In this document: positions 1 to 6,687 of the stretch, one piece after another | How the letters are laid out: each line of letters opens with the position of its first letter | How positions within the stretch are numbered: position 1 is the first letter of the stretch | DNA from: an uncultured Muribaculaceae bacterium | Lineage (GTDB): Bacteria; Bacteroidota; Bacteroidia; Bacteroidales; Muribaculaceae | Direction of reading: 5' to 3' | DNA length: 7,483 nt | Assembly (NCBI GenBank): GCA_910584545.1 | Contig: CAJUBC010000075.1 | Coordinates: forward strand, 1-7,483 | The notes under the pieces: model-generated | Database searches by the model: none | What the model was told of the DNA's origin: nothing | Seen by the model: only the letters and a program-made list of their open reading frames with translations | Position numbers and translations under genes: made by a program

Positions 1-2
1 CA

Positions 3-86
3 GAAGGCTTTTTATCCTGGAAAGACTACCTCAGCGTGTCCGCTGAACAGTTACCGGACCCATGGCAAGGTATTAAAAAAACTTAA
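3..86 (+). CDS. 3' end of an unrecognised gene (partial)
   Basis: The frame starting at base 3 is open from the window edge to a TAA at 84-86 and encodes the last 27 residues of a protein. The tail begins EGFLSWKDYL and ends DPWQGIKKT, a plausible soluble C-terminus with two Trp. The frame starting at base 1 is also open, to a TAA at 109-111, but its translation looks less protein-like. Frame 2 and the reverse strand are interrupted early, except for a short edge stretch. I do not recognise the family and cannot say what it does. The frame choice is an inference from composition only. Confidence 0.4.
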   Translation, partial: EGFLSWKDYLSVSAEQLPDPWQGIKKT

Positions 87-133
87 AATAGATTTTTCAG
101 AGAATTTATAAGCGTTTTTTCTCCAAGAAATGT

Positions 134-141
134 TAAATTTG
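134..141 (+). promoter_or_regulatory. Putative Bacteroidota -7 element upstream of the DUF6242 gene
   Basis: TAAATTTG at 134-141 matches the Bacteroidota -7 consensus TAnnTTTG and is followed by CAAG. There is no good -33 TTTG at the expected spacing; only the T-run at 115-120 lies nearby. Transcription would start near 146-150, leaving a leader of about 100 bases before the GTG at 246. It is the best promoter candidate for the whole block from the DUF6242 gene to bamA. The gaps downstream of the DUF6242 gene within this block are short, and I saw no better candidate in them. Confidence 0.45.
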
Positions 142-180
142 CAAGTTGAATCCATCTTTCACGGCCACAGGTCGTCGGAG

Positions 181-249
181 ATGCTCACCATAATATCTGT
201 GGAATCCTCGCACCACGTGCACAGATTCCTTATAACCACAAGATTGTGA
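181..249 (+). CDS. Possible 22-codon leader ORF, overlapping the next start
   Basis: An ATG at 181 opens a 22-codon frame that ends in TGA at 247-249. That stop overlaps the GTG start (246-248) of the lipoprotein gene as GTGA, the arrangement expected for translational coupling. The predicted peptide contains His-His-Val-His at residues 11-14 and ends ITTRL. GGAG lies directly against the ATG (177-180), which is too close for a normal Shine-Dalgarno. The size and overlap could be chance, and no family is recognised. If it is real, it could couple or attenuate expression of the downstream gene. Confidence 0.2.
   Translation: MLTIISVESSHHVHRFLITTRL
195..226 (+). promoter_or_regulatory. Leader hairpin candidate
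   Basis: ATCTGTG at 195-201 is exactly complementary to CACAGAT at 220-226, giving a 7-bp stem with an 18-base loop, 19 bases before the GTG start. An overlapping alternative pairing exists (GGAATC at 201-206 with GATTCC at 224-229). The stem is short and there is no T-run, so it is not an intrinsic terminator. It may be chance or a translational control structure. Confidence 0.25.
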
Positions 250-1745
250 AACAGCATATATTGACAAAAATAGCGGCTGCGGCATTGCCGGCACTTATGC
301 TGGCGGTTTCGGCATGCAATGAGAAGTCCACTACCCTGACCATGGATGAGATGCCGAACATGGCGGTTTCGGCATTCTCTCTCTCGGCCGATTCCAAAAA
401 TCCGGGGCTCGACTCGGCTTACTTTTCGATAGACCTGGAGCGTGGAGTGATCTTCAACGCCGACTCGCTACGCAAAGGCACCGATATCAGTAAAGTGGTT
501 GCCAAGATCACCTATCCCGATGTTGTGGACCGCGCGATAATCACCATGTCCGGCGGCAGCACACGCACCGGAGAGATCGACTACGAGAAGACACAGACCG
601 ACTCGATCGACTTCACCGGCGAGGTAACCCTCACATTGGGAGTTTCAAAATTCAACGTAGAGAAGGTATACCGTCTCAAGGTGAACGTCCACAAAGAGGA
701 CCCCGATGTATTGGCTTGGGATGAAATGGCTTTCGCCTCGCTACCATCACGAAAGGGGATGCCGCGGCGGCAGAAGACCGTCGAGACGCAGGGAAAGGCC
801 GTAAGCCTGATAGAGGAGACCGACGGCACCTACACGCTGGCCACCTGCAGCGACCTCTATGCCGATGAGTGGGAGAAACGCGAGATCACTCTTCCGTTCA
901 CTCCCGACATCAGTTCGCTTGTCGCTTCAGGCCCGACGATGTGGATGCTCGACGATGCGGGAAACCTCTACACCACTACAGACATGACCACATTCACTCC
1001 CTCCGGAGAGAAATGGCTCTCGATAACCGGCACATACCTCGACACCGCTGTAGGCATCAGGGAAGAGGGGGGGAAGAGATACTTCGCCCAGCACCCGACA
1101 CGCGACATAAATTCGTGCGAGATTCCGGCAGACTTTCCCGTGAGCGGCGCATCCAACTTCGTGACGCTGCAGAACAAATGGACATCATCGCCTGTGGCGC
1201 TGGCCGCATGCGGCCGGAAAGCCGACGGCAAGATGAGCGACGCGGTATGGGCTTTCGACGGCAGCGAGTGGATCACGCTCAGCAACGGCGGACTCCCTGC
1301 AATGGAAGGAGCCTCGCTGATACCTTATTACAATTACAGGCCCTCGCATACGGGAGACTCGATGATAGAGTACGGCGTGTGGATGCTGCTGGGAGGCCGA
1401 ATGGCCGACGGCATTTTCAACCGCACCATCTACATATCATACGACAACGGAGTGACATGGCACAGAGGAGGCAACCAGCTGCAGCTTCCGGAAGTGGTAC
1501 CCTCGATGTCCGGCTGTGACAATATAGTTGCGGAGCATCCGATGGAAGGGAACCTGTCGGACAACTGGAAGATAGCGCGCAGCGGCAAAGGCCCGCGCCG
1601 CATCAGCTTCACCACCGAGGGCGACCGCGTGATGTGGGACTGCCCCTACATCTATCTGATAGGCGGCCAGAGCCCTGACGGGCACCTTTACGACACGATA
1701 TGGCGCGGAGTGCTCCAGCGCCTCACGTTCATGCCCGTTATCTAA
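246..1745 (+). CDS. DUF6242-like lipoprotein with C-terminal propeller-like repeats
   Basis: This is a predicted surface or periplasmic lipoprotein of 499 residues with no established function. Residues 1-24 form a lipoprotein signal ending in the lipobox VSAC, with Cys24 as the lipidated residue. Residues of roughly 35-155 resemble the N-terminal beta-sandwich of DUF6242 proteins (AVSAFSL, then an INPD/FNADSL-type strand region). Residues of about 165-495 look like a beta-propeller. There is an exact Asp-box at 398-405 (S-Y-D-N-G-V-T-W). Two Kelch-like GG repeats are visible: LLGGRMADG just before the Asp-box and LIGGQSPDG near residue 475. The start is GTG at 246; no in-frame ATG exists between the TGA at 147-149 and this codon, and the signal peptide begins here. 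No Shine-Dalgarno is visible. It is the first gene of the apparent operon with the DUF6089 gene, uppS and bamA. The family name rests on recall of similar Bacteroides proteins. Confidence 0.82.
   Translation: MKQHILTKIAAAALPALMLAVSACNEKSTTLTMDEMPNMAVSAFSLSADSKNPGLDSAYFSIDLERGVIFNADSLRKGTDISKVVAKITYPDVVDRAIITMSGGSTRTGEIDYEKTQTDSIDFTGEVTLTLGVSKFNVEKVYRLKVNVHKEDPDVLAWDEMAFASLPSRKGMPRRQKTVETQGKAVSLIEETDGTYTLATCSDLYADEWEKREITLPFTPDISSLVASGPTMWMLDDAGNLYTTTDMTTFTPSGEKWLSITGTYLDTAVGIREEGGKRYFAQHPTRDINSCEIPADFPVSGASNFVTLQNKWTSSPVALAACGRKADGKMSDAVWAFDGSEWITLSNGGLPAMEGASLIPYYNYRPSHTGDSMIEYGVWMLLGGRMADGIFNRTIYISYDNGVTWHRGGNQLQLPEVVPSMSGCDNIVAEHPMEGNLSDNWKIARSGKGPRRISFTTEGDRVMWDCPYIYLIGGQSPDGHLYDTIWRGVLQRLTFMPVI
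301..375 (+). repeat. Two in-frame copies of a 15-base direct repeat
   Basis: TGGCGGTTTCGGCAT occurs at 301-315 and again at 361-375, exactly 60 bases (20 codons) apart. Both copies encode AVSA in the same frame: the first forms the lipobox (AVSAC), the second the start of the first mature strand (AVSAF). The flanking bases are only weakly alike. Confidence 0.8.
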
Positions 1746-1785
1746 AGCCGGGCGATGACCTGTATAACCAATAACCTATAAGCAA

Positions 1786-1792
1786 TAAGGAA
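1786..1792 (+). promoter_or_regulatory. Ribosome binding site supporting a TTG start
   Basis: TAAGGAA at 1786-1792 lies 10 bases before the TTG at 1803. It is one of the few Shine-Dalgarno-like sequences in the window. With the in-frame stop at 1779-1781 it fixes TTG 1803 as the only start that keeps the signal peptide. Confidence 0.5.
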
Positions 1793-1802
1793 CTACCGCG
1801 AG

Positions 1803-2492
1803 TTGAAAAGAATAGCAAAAATATCGGCTGTCATCCTCTTGGCTGTCGCCTCCATAATCCCGGGCGCGTCGGCGCAGGAGGATTATCGCTTCGACATCGG
1901 CGCCGGCATCGGCATGACCGGATACCTCGGCGACGCCAACTCCGCCAATCTCTGGAGCCGCCCCGGATGGGACGCGGAGATTCTGTTCCGCTATATCCTC
2001 AACCCCCGCTGGAACTTCAAGACCAATTTCTTCGTCGGTTCGCTCGCCGGAGACAGCTCCACAATGACCAACGTCTTTCCGGACTCGCAGACATTCAAAT
2101 TCTCAACCATTTTCTACGAATTGGGAGAGATGGCAGAGTTCCATTTCTTCAACTACGGCATGGGAGAGACCTACCGGAGGCTGAAGCGATGGACACCATA
2201 CATCACGGCCGGCGTAAGCCTGACGGCATGGAGTGTCGACGGAAACGCCGGCGCGACGTTCACCATCCCGCTCGGCGTGGGATTCAAGTTCAAGCCGGCG
2301 TTGCGCTGGAACATCGGCCTTGAGTTCCTGATGAAGAAGACATTCACCGACCGCATCGACGGGGGACAGCTCTCCGACCCCTACGGCATAAAAAGCGAAT
2401 TCATGAAGAATACCGACTGGTACTCGACATTTACTATCTCCATCAGTTACGAATTCAGCAAGCGGTGTGCGGTATGCCATTATAAAGACTGA
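1803..2492 (+). CDS. DUF6089-like outer-membrane beta-barrel protein
   Basis: This 229-residue protein has a signal peptide of residues 1-24 (basic MKRIAK, hydrophobic core, cleavage after GASA, mature start QEDYRF). The remainder alternates hydrophobic and polar residues as in a small outer-membrane barrel. It includes the opening IGAGIGMTGYLGD, strands such as WNFKTNFFVGSLAGD and WNIGLEFLMKKTF, and a last strand FTISISYEF. This matches the DUF6089 family of Bacteroidota as I recall it; the function is unknown. The tail after the last strand is KRCAVCHYKD, with Cys222 and Cys225 followed by His226, an unusual reactive end for a barrel. The start is TTG, because an in-frame stop lies at 1779-1781 and the next Met is well past the signal peptide. 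The gene sits 57 bases after the lipoprotein gene and 5 bases before uppS, so it is probably co-transcribed with both. Confidence 0.85.
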   Translation: MKRIAKISAVILLAVASIIPGASAQEDYRFDIGAGIGMTGYLGDANSANLWSRPGWDAEILFRYILNPRWNFKTNFFVGSLAGDSSTMTNVFPDSQTFKFSTIFYELGEMAEFHFFNYGMGETYRRLKRWTPYITAGVSLTAWSVDGNAGATFTIPLGVGFKFKPALRWNIGLEFLMKKTFTDRIDGGQLSDPYGIKSEFMKNTDWYSTFTISISYEFSKRCAVCHYKD

Positions 2493-2497
2493 CGAAA

Positions 2498-3280
2498 ATG
2501 GACAGCTATCTCGAACAATATACCCGCAGACTCGACATGAGGCGCATACCGTGCCACGTGGCTGTGATCATGGACGGCAACGGACGCTGGGCACGAAGCC
2601 GTATGCGCGAGCGCACCGAAGGACATGCGGAGGGTGTCAACAGCGTGAACCGCATCACCCGCATAGCCTCGGACTTAGGCATAAAATACCTGACGCTCTA
2701 TGCGTTCTCCACCGAGAACTGGCACCGTCCCGCCGGCGAGGTCGATGCCCTGATGCATCTCATAGGATGGACCATCATGAAGGAGACCCCCGAGCTGAAG
2801 GCCAACAATGTCCATATCCGGCTGCTCGGAGAGATCGACAGGCTGCCCCGCGAGGTGGCCGACTGTCTGGCGCACGGCGTGGAGGAGACGCGCGAATGCG
2901 ACGGACTCAACCTATGCCTATGCCTCAGCTACTCCTCACGATGGGAGATAACCGAGGCAGCCCGATATCTTGCCGGCCTTGCCGCCGAGGGAAAACTCAG
3001 TCCGGAGGATATCGACGAGGAGACAATATCGTCCCACCTCGCAACGAGGGGAATCCCGGACCCGGACCTGCTCATCAGAACCGGAGGGGAACAGCGCATA
3101 AGCAATTTCCTGCTGTGGCAGATAGCCTACAGCGAACTATATTTCACACCGGTGCTCTGGCCTGACTTCGACCACGAGGAATTCGTCAAGGCCCTTGAGG
3201 ACTACCAGAACCGCGAACGCCGTTTCGGCAAAACCAGCGACCAGGTGAGGGAGGAATCCTCCGAACCGGCCGACAACTGA
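2498..3280 (+). CDS. uppS: Isoprenyl transferase (undecaprenyl diphosphate synthase)
   Basis: This cis-prenyltransferase condenses farnesyl diphosphate with eight isopentenyl diphosphates to make C55 undecaprenyl diphosphate, the carrier for peptidoglycan and surface glycans. It acts in the cytoplasm at the membrane face. At 260 residues it is the normal family length. The key residues fall at the same numbers as in the E. coli enzyme: Asp26 in MDGNGRWA (Mg/diphosphate binding), His43, the STENW motif at 71-75, Arg194 and Arg200 in RTGGEQRISN, Ser202 and Glu213. The usual YGGR segment reads YSSR (145-148), which I believe is common in Bacteroidota. The charged C-terminus (about 240-260) is not conserved. 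ATG 2498 follows the previous stop by 5 bases and bamA starts 18 bases after its stop, so translation is probably coupled within an operon. Some annotations call such genes isoprenyl transferase without assigning chain length; C55 is inferred from family and context. Confidence 0.97.
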   Translation: MDSYLEQYTRRLDMRRIPCHVAVIMDGNGRWARSRMRERTEGHAEGVNSVNRITRIASDLGIKYLTLYAFSTENWHRPAGEVDALMHLIGWTIMKETPELKANNVHIRLLGEIDRLPREVADCLAHGVEETRECDGLNLCLCLSYSSRWEITEAARYLAGLAAEGKLSPEDIDEETISSHLATRGIPDPDLLIRTGGEQRISNFLLWQIAYSELYFTPVLWPDFDHEEFVKALEDYQNRERRFGKTSDQVREESSEPADN

Positions 3281-3298
3281 CCCACACCACTCAGAACT

Positions 3299-5962
3299 AT
3301 GAAACAATTCAGAATACTGCTGACAATCATATTGACCCTCGCATCGGCCGCATCCGCCTCCGCCATCGACATGCCGACGGAACCGGAGGCAGTCCCGGCC
3401 GACACCATCTACAATCCGGACGTGGTCTACTCCCCTATCCCGAAGAACTACGAGATAGCCGGAATCAGAGTGAGCGGAGTGCCCCACACCGACGACTACA
3501 TCGTGATCGGATATTCAGGACTCTCCATCGGAGACCGGGTGGACATCCCGGGATCGGCGATCACCGATGCCGTGCGCAGATTCTGGCGCCAGGGCCTCTA
3601 CTCTAAGGTCCAGATCAACGTCGACAAGATTGCCGGCGACAAGGTGTGGCTCGAGATAGCTCTCCAGCAGCAGCCCCGCATGTCGGAGATGCGGTTCGAG
3701 GGTGTGAAGAGCGGTGAGAAAAAGGACATCAACGAGCGTCTCGGAATGGTGTCGGGACAGCAGCTTACCCCCAACATCATAGCCCAGGCCAAGAAAATCA
3801 TAGAGAACTACTACGCCAAGAAGGGCTTCAAGGACGCGAGCGTGAAGATTACCCAGCAGCCGGACCTCTCTAAAGAGAATTACGCGATACTCGATGTGAA
3901 GGTGGACCGAAACAACCGCGTGAAGGTCCATCAGATCCATGTGGAGGGAAACCAGGTTCTGTCGGACAAGAAGGTGAAACGCACTTTCAAGAAGACAAAC
4001 GAGAACAACGACATCCTGAAGCTGTTCAGCCAGAAGAAATTCGTGGAGAGCGACTTCCAGGACGACCTGAACCGGCTGATTCAGAAATACAACGAGCTCG
4101 GATACCGCGACGCGCGCATCACCTACGACTCCGTGGCGAAATACGACGACGGCAAGGTCGATGTGTTCGTGGGCGTGGACGAGGGCAACAAATACTATAT
4201 CAGCGACATCTCATGGGTGGGCAATACCGTCTATCCCACCGAGGTGCTCAACGCTTATCTCGGGATGTATCCGGGCGATGTCTACAACCAGAAGCTGCTC
4301 AACAAGCGTACCACCGAGGATGACGATGCCGTAGCGAACCTCTACCTCGACAACGGCTATCTCTTCTTCCAGCTCATCCCGATCGAGGAGAAGATACATG
4401 GCGACTCCATCGCCCTGCAGATGAGGATTATCGAGGGTCCGCAGGCCCGAGTGAACAAGGTGGTGATCAACGGTAACGACCAGCTCTACGAGAAGGTGAT
4501 CCGCCGCGAGCTGCGCGTGCGACCGGGCGAGCTGTTCTCCAAGAGCGACCTGATGCGCTCCGCGCGCGAGATTGCCGCCTCCGGCCACTTCAACCCCGAG
4601 AACATGGATATCCGCCCCGAGCCGAACGAGAGTGACGGAACGGTCGACATCGTTTTCAACCTTGAGTCGAAAGCCAACGACAAGGTGCAGCTGTCTTTCG
4701 GATGGGGACAGACCGGTATCACAGGACAGTTGGCCCTGTCATTCTCCAACTTCTCGATGAAGAACCTGTTCAAGCCCAACAGCTACAAGGGAATCATCCC
4801 GCGAGGCGACGGCCAGACATTCTCCATATCGGCACAGACCAACGCCCAGTATTACCAGAGCTACGGAATCTCCTTCTTCGACCCCTGGATAGGCGGAAGC
4901 CGACCCAACTCACTATCGATCTCGGCGGACTTCAGCCGCTCCACCGGTATCAACACCGCTTTCTACAACAATACGTGGAACACGGCATACCAGTATGCTT
5001 ACTGGAACCAGTATTCCTACAACACCAACTACTCGAACTACGCCATCCAGAACGCGTACGACCCGAACAAGGTGCTGCAGATGGCCGGAGTGTCGGTGGG
5101 ATTCGGAACGCGCCTCAGCTGGCCTGACGACTACTTCCAGTTCCAGGCCCAGCTCGCCTACAGATGGTATTACCTCAAGAACTGGGATTACCTCTACTAC
5201 ATGCGCAACGGTACGTCGAACGCGCTGACCTTAGGTCTGAACCTGACCCGGACCAGTATCGACAACCCGATCTACACCCGCCGCGGATCCACATTCTCCC
5301 TCGACGTGACGATGACTCCGCCGGCATCCCTCTTCGGCAAGAAGGACTGGCAGGCCCTCTCCGAGCAGGCGAGCTACAACAACCGCGATTATGCGTCGCG
5401 CGAGGCGGCCCGCTCAGAGATGTACCGCTGGATCGACTACTATAAGATCCGCTTCAAGAGCAAGACGTTCACCCCGCTCACCGACCCGGACGGCAAGTGG
5501 ACCCTCGTGCTTATGACCCGCGCCGACTTCGGCCTGCTTGGTTCCTGGACCAAGCACTACAAGACCCCGTTCGAGACCTTCTACTTCGGTGGAGACGGTA
5601 TGACGGGTAACTACACCTACGCCACCGAGACCATCTCGATGCGCGGATACGAGAACGGTCAGTTCACCCCGAGCGGCTACGAGGGATACGCCTACGGTAA
5701 GTTCACCGTCGAGCTTCACTTCCCGTTCCTGCTTCAGCCCTCCACCACGATCTACGCCATCGCGTTCGCCGAAGCCGGTAACTGCTGGACCGACATCCGC
5801 GACTTCTCCCCCTTCAACATGAAGCGGAGCGCCGGTGTGGGTGCCCGTGTCTACCTCAGCGTGCTTGGCTTCCTCGGCATCGACTGGGCGTACGGTTTCG
5901 ACAAGGTATGGGGTAACCGTGGCGGCAGTCAGGTTCACTTCGTGCTCGGACAGGAGTTCTAA
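3299..5962 (+). CDS. bamA: BamA, outer-membrane protein assembly factor
   Basis: This Omp85-family protein is the core of the BAM machine that folds barrel proteins into the outer membrane. At 887 residues it is somewhat longer than E. coli BamA (810). Residues 1-22 are a signal peptide ending ASASA. After a Pro/acidic linker, five POTRA domains run at about 51-123, 126-203, 207-295, 298-379 and 383-456. Each shows the expected strand opening, for example YEIAGIRVSG, VHQIHVEGNQ, YISDISWVGNT and VNKVVINGNDQ. The barrel spans about 459-887 and ends in Phe (HFVLGQEF), the usual assembly signal. The loop-6 motif appears as MRGYENG with Arg782. Unusual features are a Tyr/Asn-rich stretch at 555-581 and an extra charged segment at about 680-718; both probably lie in loops. 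The start ATG lies 18 bases after uppS. Neighbouring OmpH/Skp genes supply the matching periplasmic chaperones. Confidence 0.97.
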   Translation: MKQFRILLTIILTLASAASASAIDMPTEPEAVPADTIYNPDVVYSPIPKNYEIAGIRVSGVPHTDDYIVIGYSGLSIGDRVDIPGSAITDAVRRFWRQGLYSKVQINVDKIAGDKVWLEIALQQQPRMSEMRFEGVKSGEKKDINERLGMVSGQQLTPNIIAQAKKIIENYYAKKGFKDASVKITQQPDLSKENYAILDVKVDRNNRVKVHQIHVEGNQVLSDKKVKRTFKKTNENNDILKLFSQKKFVESDFQDDLNRLIQKYNELGYRDARITYDSVAKYDDGKVDVFVGVDEGNKYYISDISWVGNTVYPTEVLNAYLGMYPGDVYNQKLLNKRTTEDDDAVANLYLDNGYLFFQLIPIEEKIHGDSIALQMRIIEGPQARVNKVVINGNDQLYEKVIRRELRVRPGELFSKSDLMRSAREIAASGHFNPENMDIRPEPNESDGTVDIVFNLESKANDKVQLSFGWGQTGITGQLALSFSNFSMKNLFKPNSYKGIIPRGDGQTFSISAQTNAQYYQSYGISFFDPWIGGSRPNSLSISADFSRSTGINTAFYNNTWNTAYQYAYWNQYSYNTNYSNYAIQNAYDPNKVLQMAGVSVGFGTRLSWPDDYFQFQAQLAYRWYYLKNWDYLYYMRNGTSNALTLGLNLTRTSIDNPIYTRRGSTFSLDVTMTPPASLFGKKDWQALSEQASYNNRDYASREAARSEMYRWIDYYKIRFKSKTFTPLTDPDGKWTLVLMTRADFGLLGSWTKHYKTPFETFYFGGDGMTGNYTYATETISMRGYENGQFTPSGYEGYAYGKFTVELHFPFLLQPSTTIYAIAFAEAGNCWTDIRDFSPFNMKRSAGVGARVYLSVLGFLGIDWAYGFDKVWGNRGGSQVHFVLGQEF

Positions 5963-6095
5963 GCTTCCAACATTTTTTAACTTAAACCTTTAGGCCTGAT
6001 CACATGTCTATCTGACAGAGCGATGAAGGGTGATATAAAAACTTCAAGAGCTCTCTCCACGTTATCAAGACAGATTATATAAAAAACCGAAAGAT
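5963..6095 (+). other. Non-coding gap between bamA and ompH1
   Basis: This 133-base AT-rich gap separates bamA from ompH1. It has a T-run (5973-5978) but no convincing stem in front of it, so I do not call a terminator. No clear TAnnTTTG element with a -33 box is present. AGAGCTCT at 6047-6054 is a short palindrome of unclear meaning. The A-rich bases just before ATG 6096 are a typical Bacteroidota initiation region without a Shine-Dalgarno. ompH1 may be reached by read-through from bamA or by a promoter I cannot recognise. Confidence 0.5.
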
Positions 6096-6611
6096 ATGAA
6101 AAAGACATTTATCCTCATGATGATGCTCCTCGGAGCCCTCATCCCGGCGACCGCGCAGAAATTCGCGCTTGTCGACATGGAATACATACTCCGCAACGTG
6201 CCCTCCTACGAGATGGCCAACGAACAGCTGAACCAGGTGAGCCAGAGATGGGAGAAAGAGGTCAACGAGCTTTCTAAGGAGGCCGAGACCATGTACAAGA
6301 ACTATCAGTCCGACATGGTGTTCCTCACAGACGACCAGAAGAAGAAACGTGAGGAGGAGATAGTCGCCAAGGAGAAGGAGGCCACCGACCTTAGATACTC
6401 TTACTTTGGTCCTGAAGGGGAGCTATACAAGAAGCGTCAGTCGCTGATGAAGCCGATTCAAGAGGATGTATACAACGCTGTGAAGGCAGTCGCCGAGGAG
6501 AAAGGCTATCAGGCCATCTTCGACCGCGCGTCGTCGCAGAGCATAGTGTTCGCCTCTCCGAGGATAGACGTGAGCAACGACGTGCTCGCCAAATTGGGAT
6601 ATTCCAAATAA
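6096..6611 (+). CDS. ompH: OmpH/Skp-family periplasmic chaperone, first copy
   Basis: Skp-type chaperones form trimers in the periplasm whose helical arms hold unfolded outer-membrane proteins on their way to BamA. The product is 171 residues, normal for the family. A signal peptide covers residues 1-20 (MKKTF, a Met/Leu-rich core, cleavage after ATA, mature start QKFALVD). The first strand FALVDMEYIL is followed by a Lys/Glu-rich coiled-coil arm at about 38-105. A returning helix follows (PIQEDVYNAVKAVAEEKGY), then the closing strands SIVFASPRIDVSNDVLAKLG. FGPEGELYKKRQ near the arm tip is the expected turn region. The start ATG 6096 is the only one fitting the signal peptide. The next gene is a diverged paralogue after 76 bases. 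Confidence 0.94.
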   Translation: MKKTFILMMMLLGALIPATAQKFALVDMEYILRNVPSYEMANEQLNQVSQRWEKEVNELSKEAETMYKNYQSDMVFLTDDQKKKREEEIVAKEKEATDLRYSYFGPEGELYKKRQSLMKPIQEDVYNAVKAVAEEKGYQAIFDRASSQSIVFASPRIDVSNDVLAKLGYSK

Positions 6612-6625
6612 ATATGTTAACTTTG
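6593..6625 (+). promoter_or_regulatory. Putative promoter for ompH2
   Basis: TAACTTTG at 6618-6625 matches the -7 consensus TAnnTTTG and continues as CAGTC. ATTG at 6593-6596, inside the end of ompH1, can serve as the -33 box with 21 bases between them. Transcription would start near 6630, giving a leader of about 55 bases with a possible small hairpin (GTCC 6634-6637 with GGAC 6643-6646). This suggests ompH2 can be made independently of ompH1. Confidence 0.6.
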
Positions 6626-6687
6626 CAGTCGCTGTCCGGTTAGGACTGCCTCTGAATTGAAATCTAATCTAATATTCTAATAATAAA

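Noticed and set aside
869..1519. + strand ORF of 216 codons inside the DUF6242 gene
   Set aside because: It is a shifted frame with an Arg/His/Asp-rich product, while the main frame carries the Asp-box and Kelch-like repeats.
2467..3165. Long + strand ORF of 232 codons overlapping the end of the DUF6089 gene and most of uppS
   Set aside because: It is out of frame with uppS, whose catalytic motifs are complete. Its product is Arg/His/Pro-rich and low in hydrophobics, typical of a shifted frame of GC-rich coding DNA.
5414..5938. Reverse-strand ORF of 174 codons within the bamA barrel
   Set aside because: It is antisense to a well-supported gene; its openness follows from the codon bias of bamA and the product is Val/Gly/Glu-rich without a known motif.
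5951..5980. T-run after bamA as an intrinsic terminator
   Set aside because: Only a weak imperfect stem (GGAG with CTTCC) precedes it, far weaker than the hairpin at 7232-7261.
6023..6082. 19-codon ORF in the bamA-ompH1 gap, ending 13 bases before ompH1
   Set aside because: There is no ribosome site or overlap with the next start, and an ORF of this length in an AT-rich gap is expected by chance.
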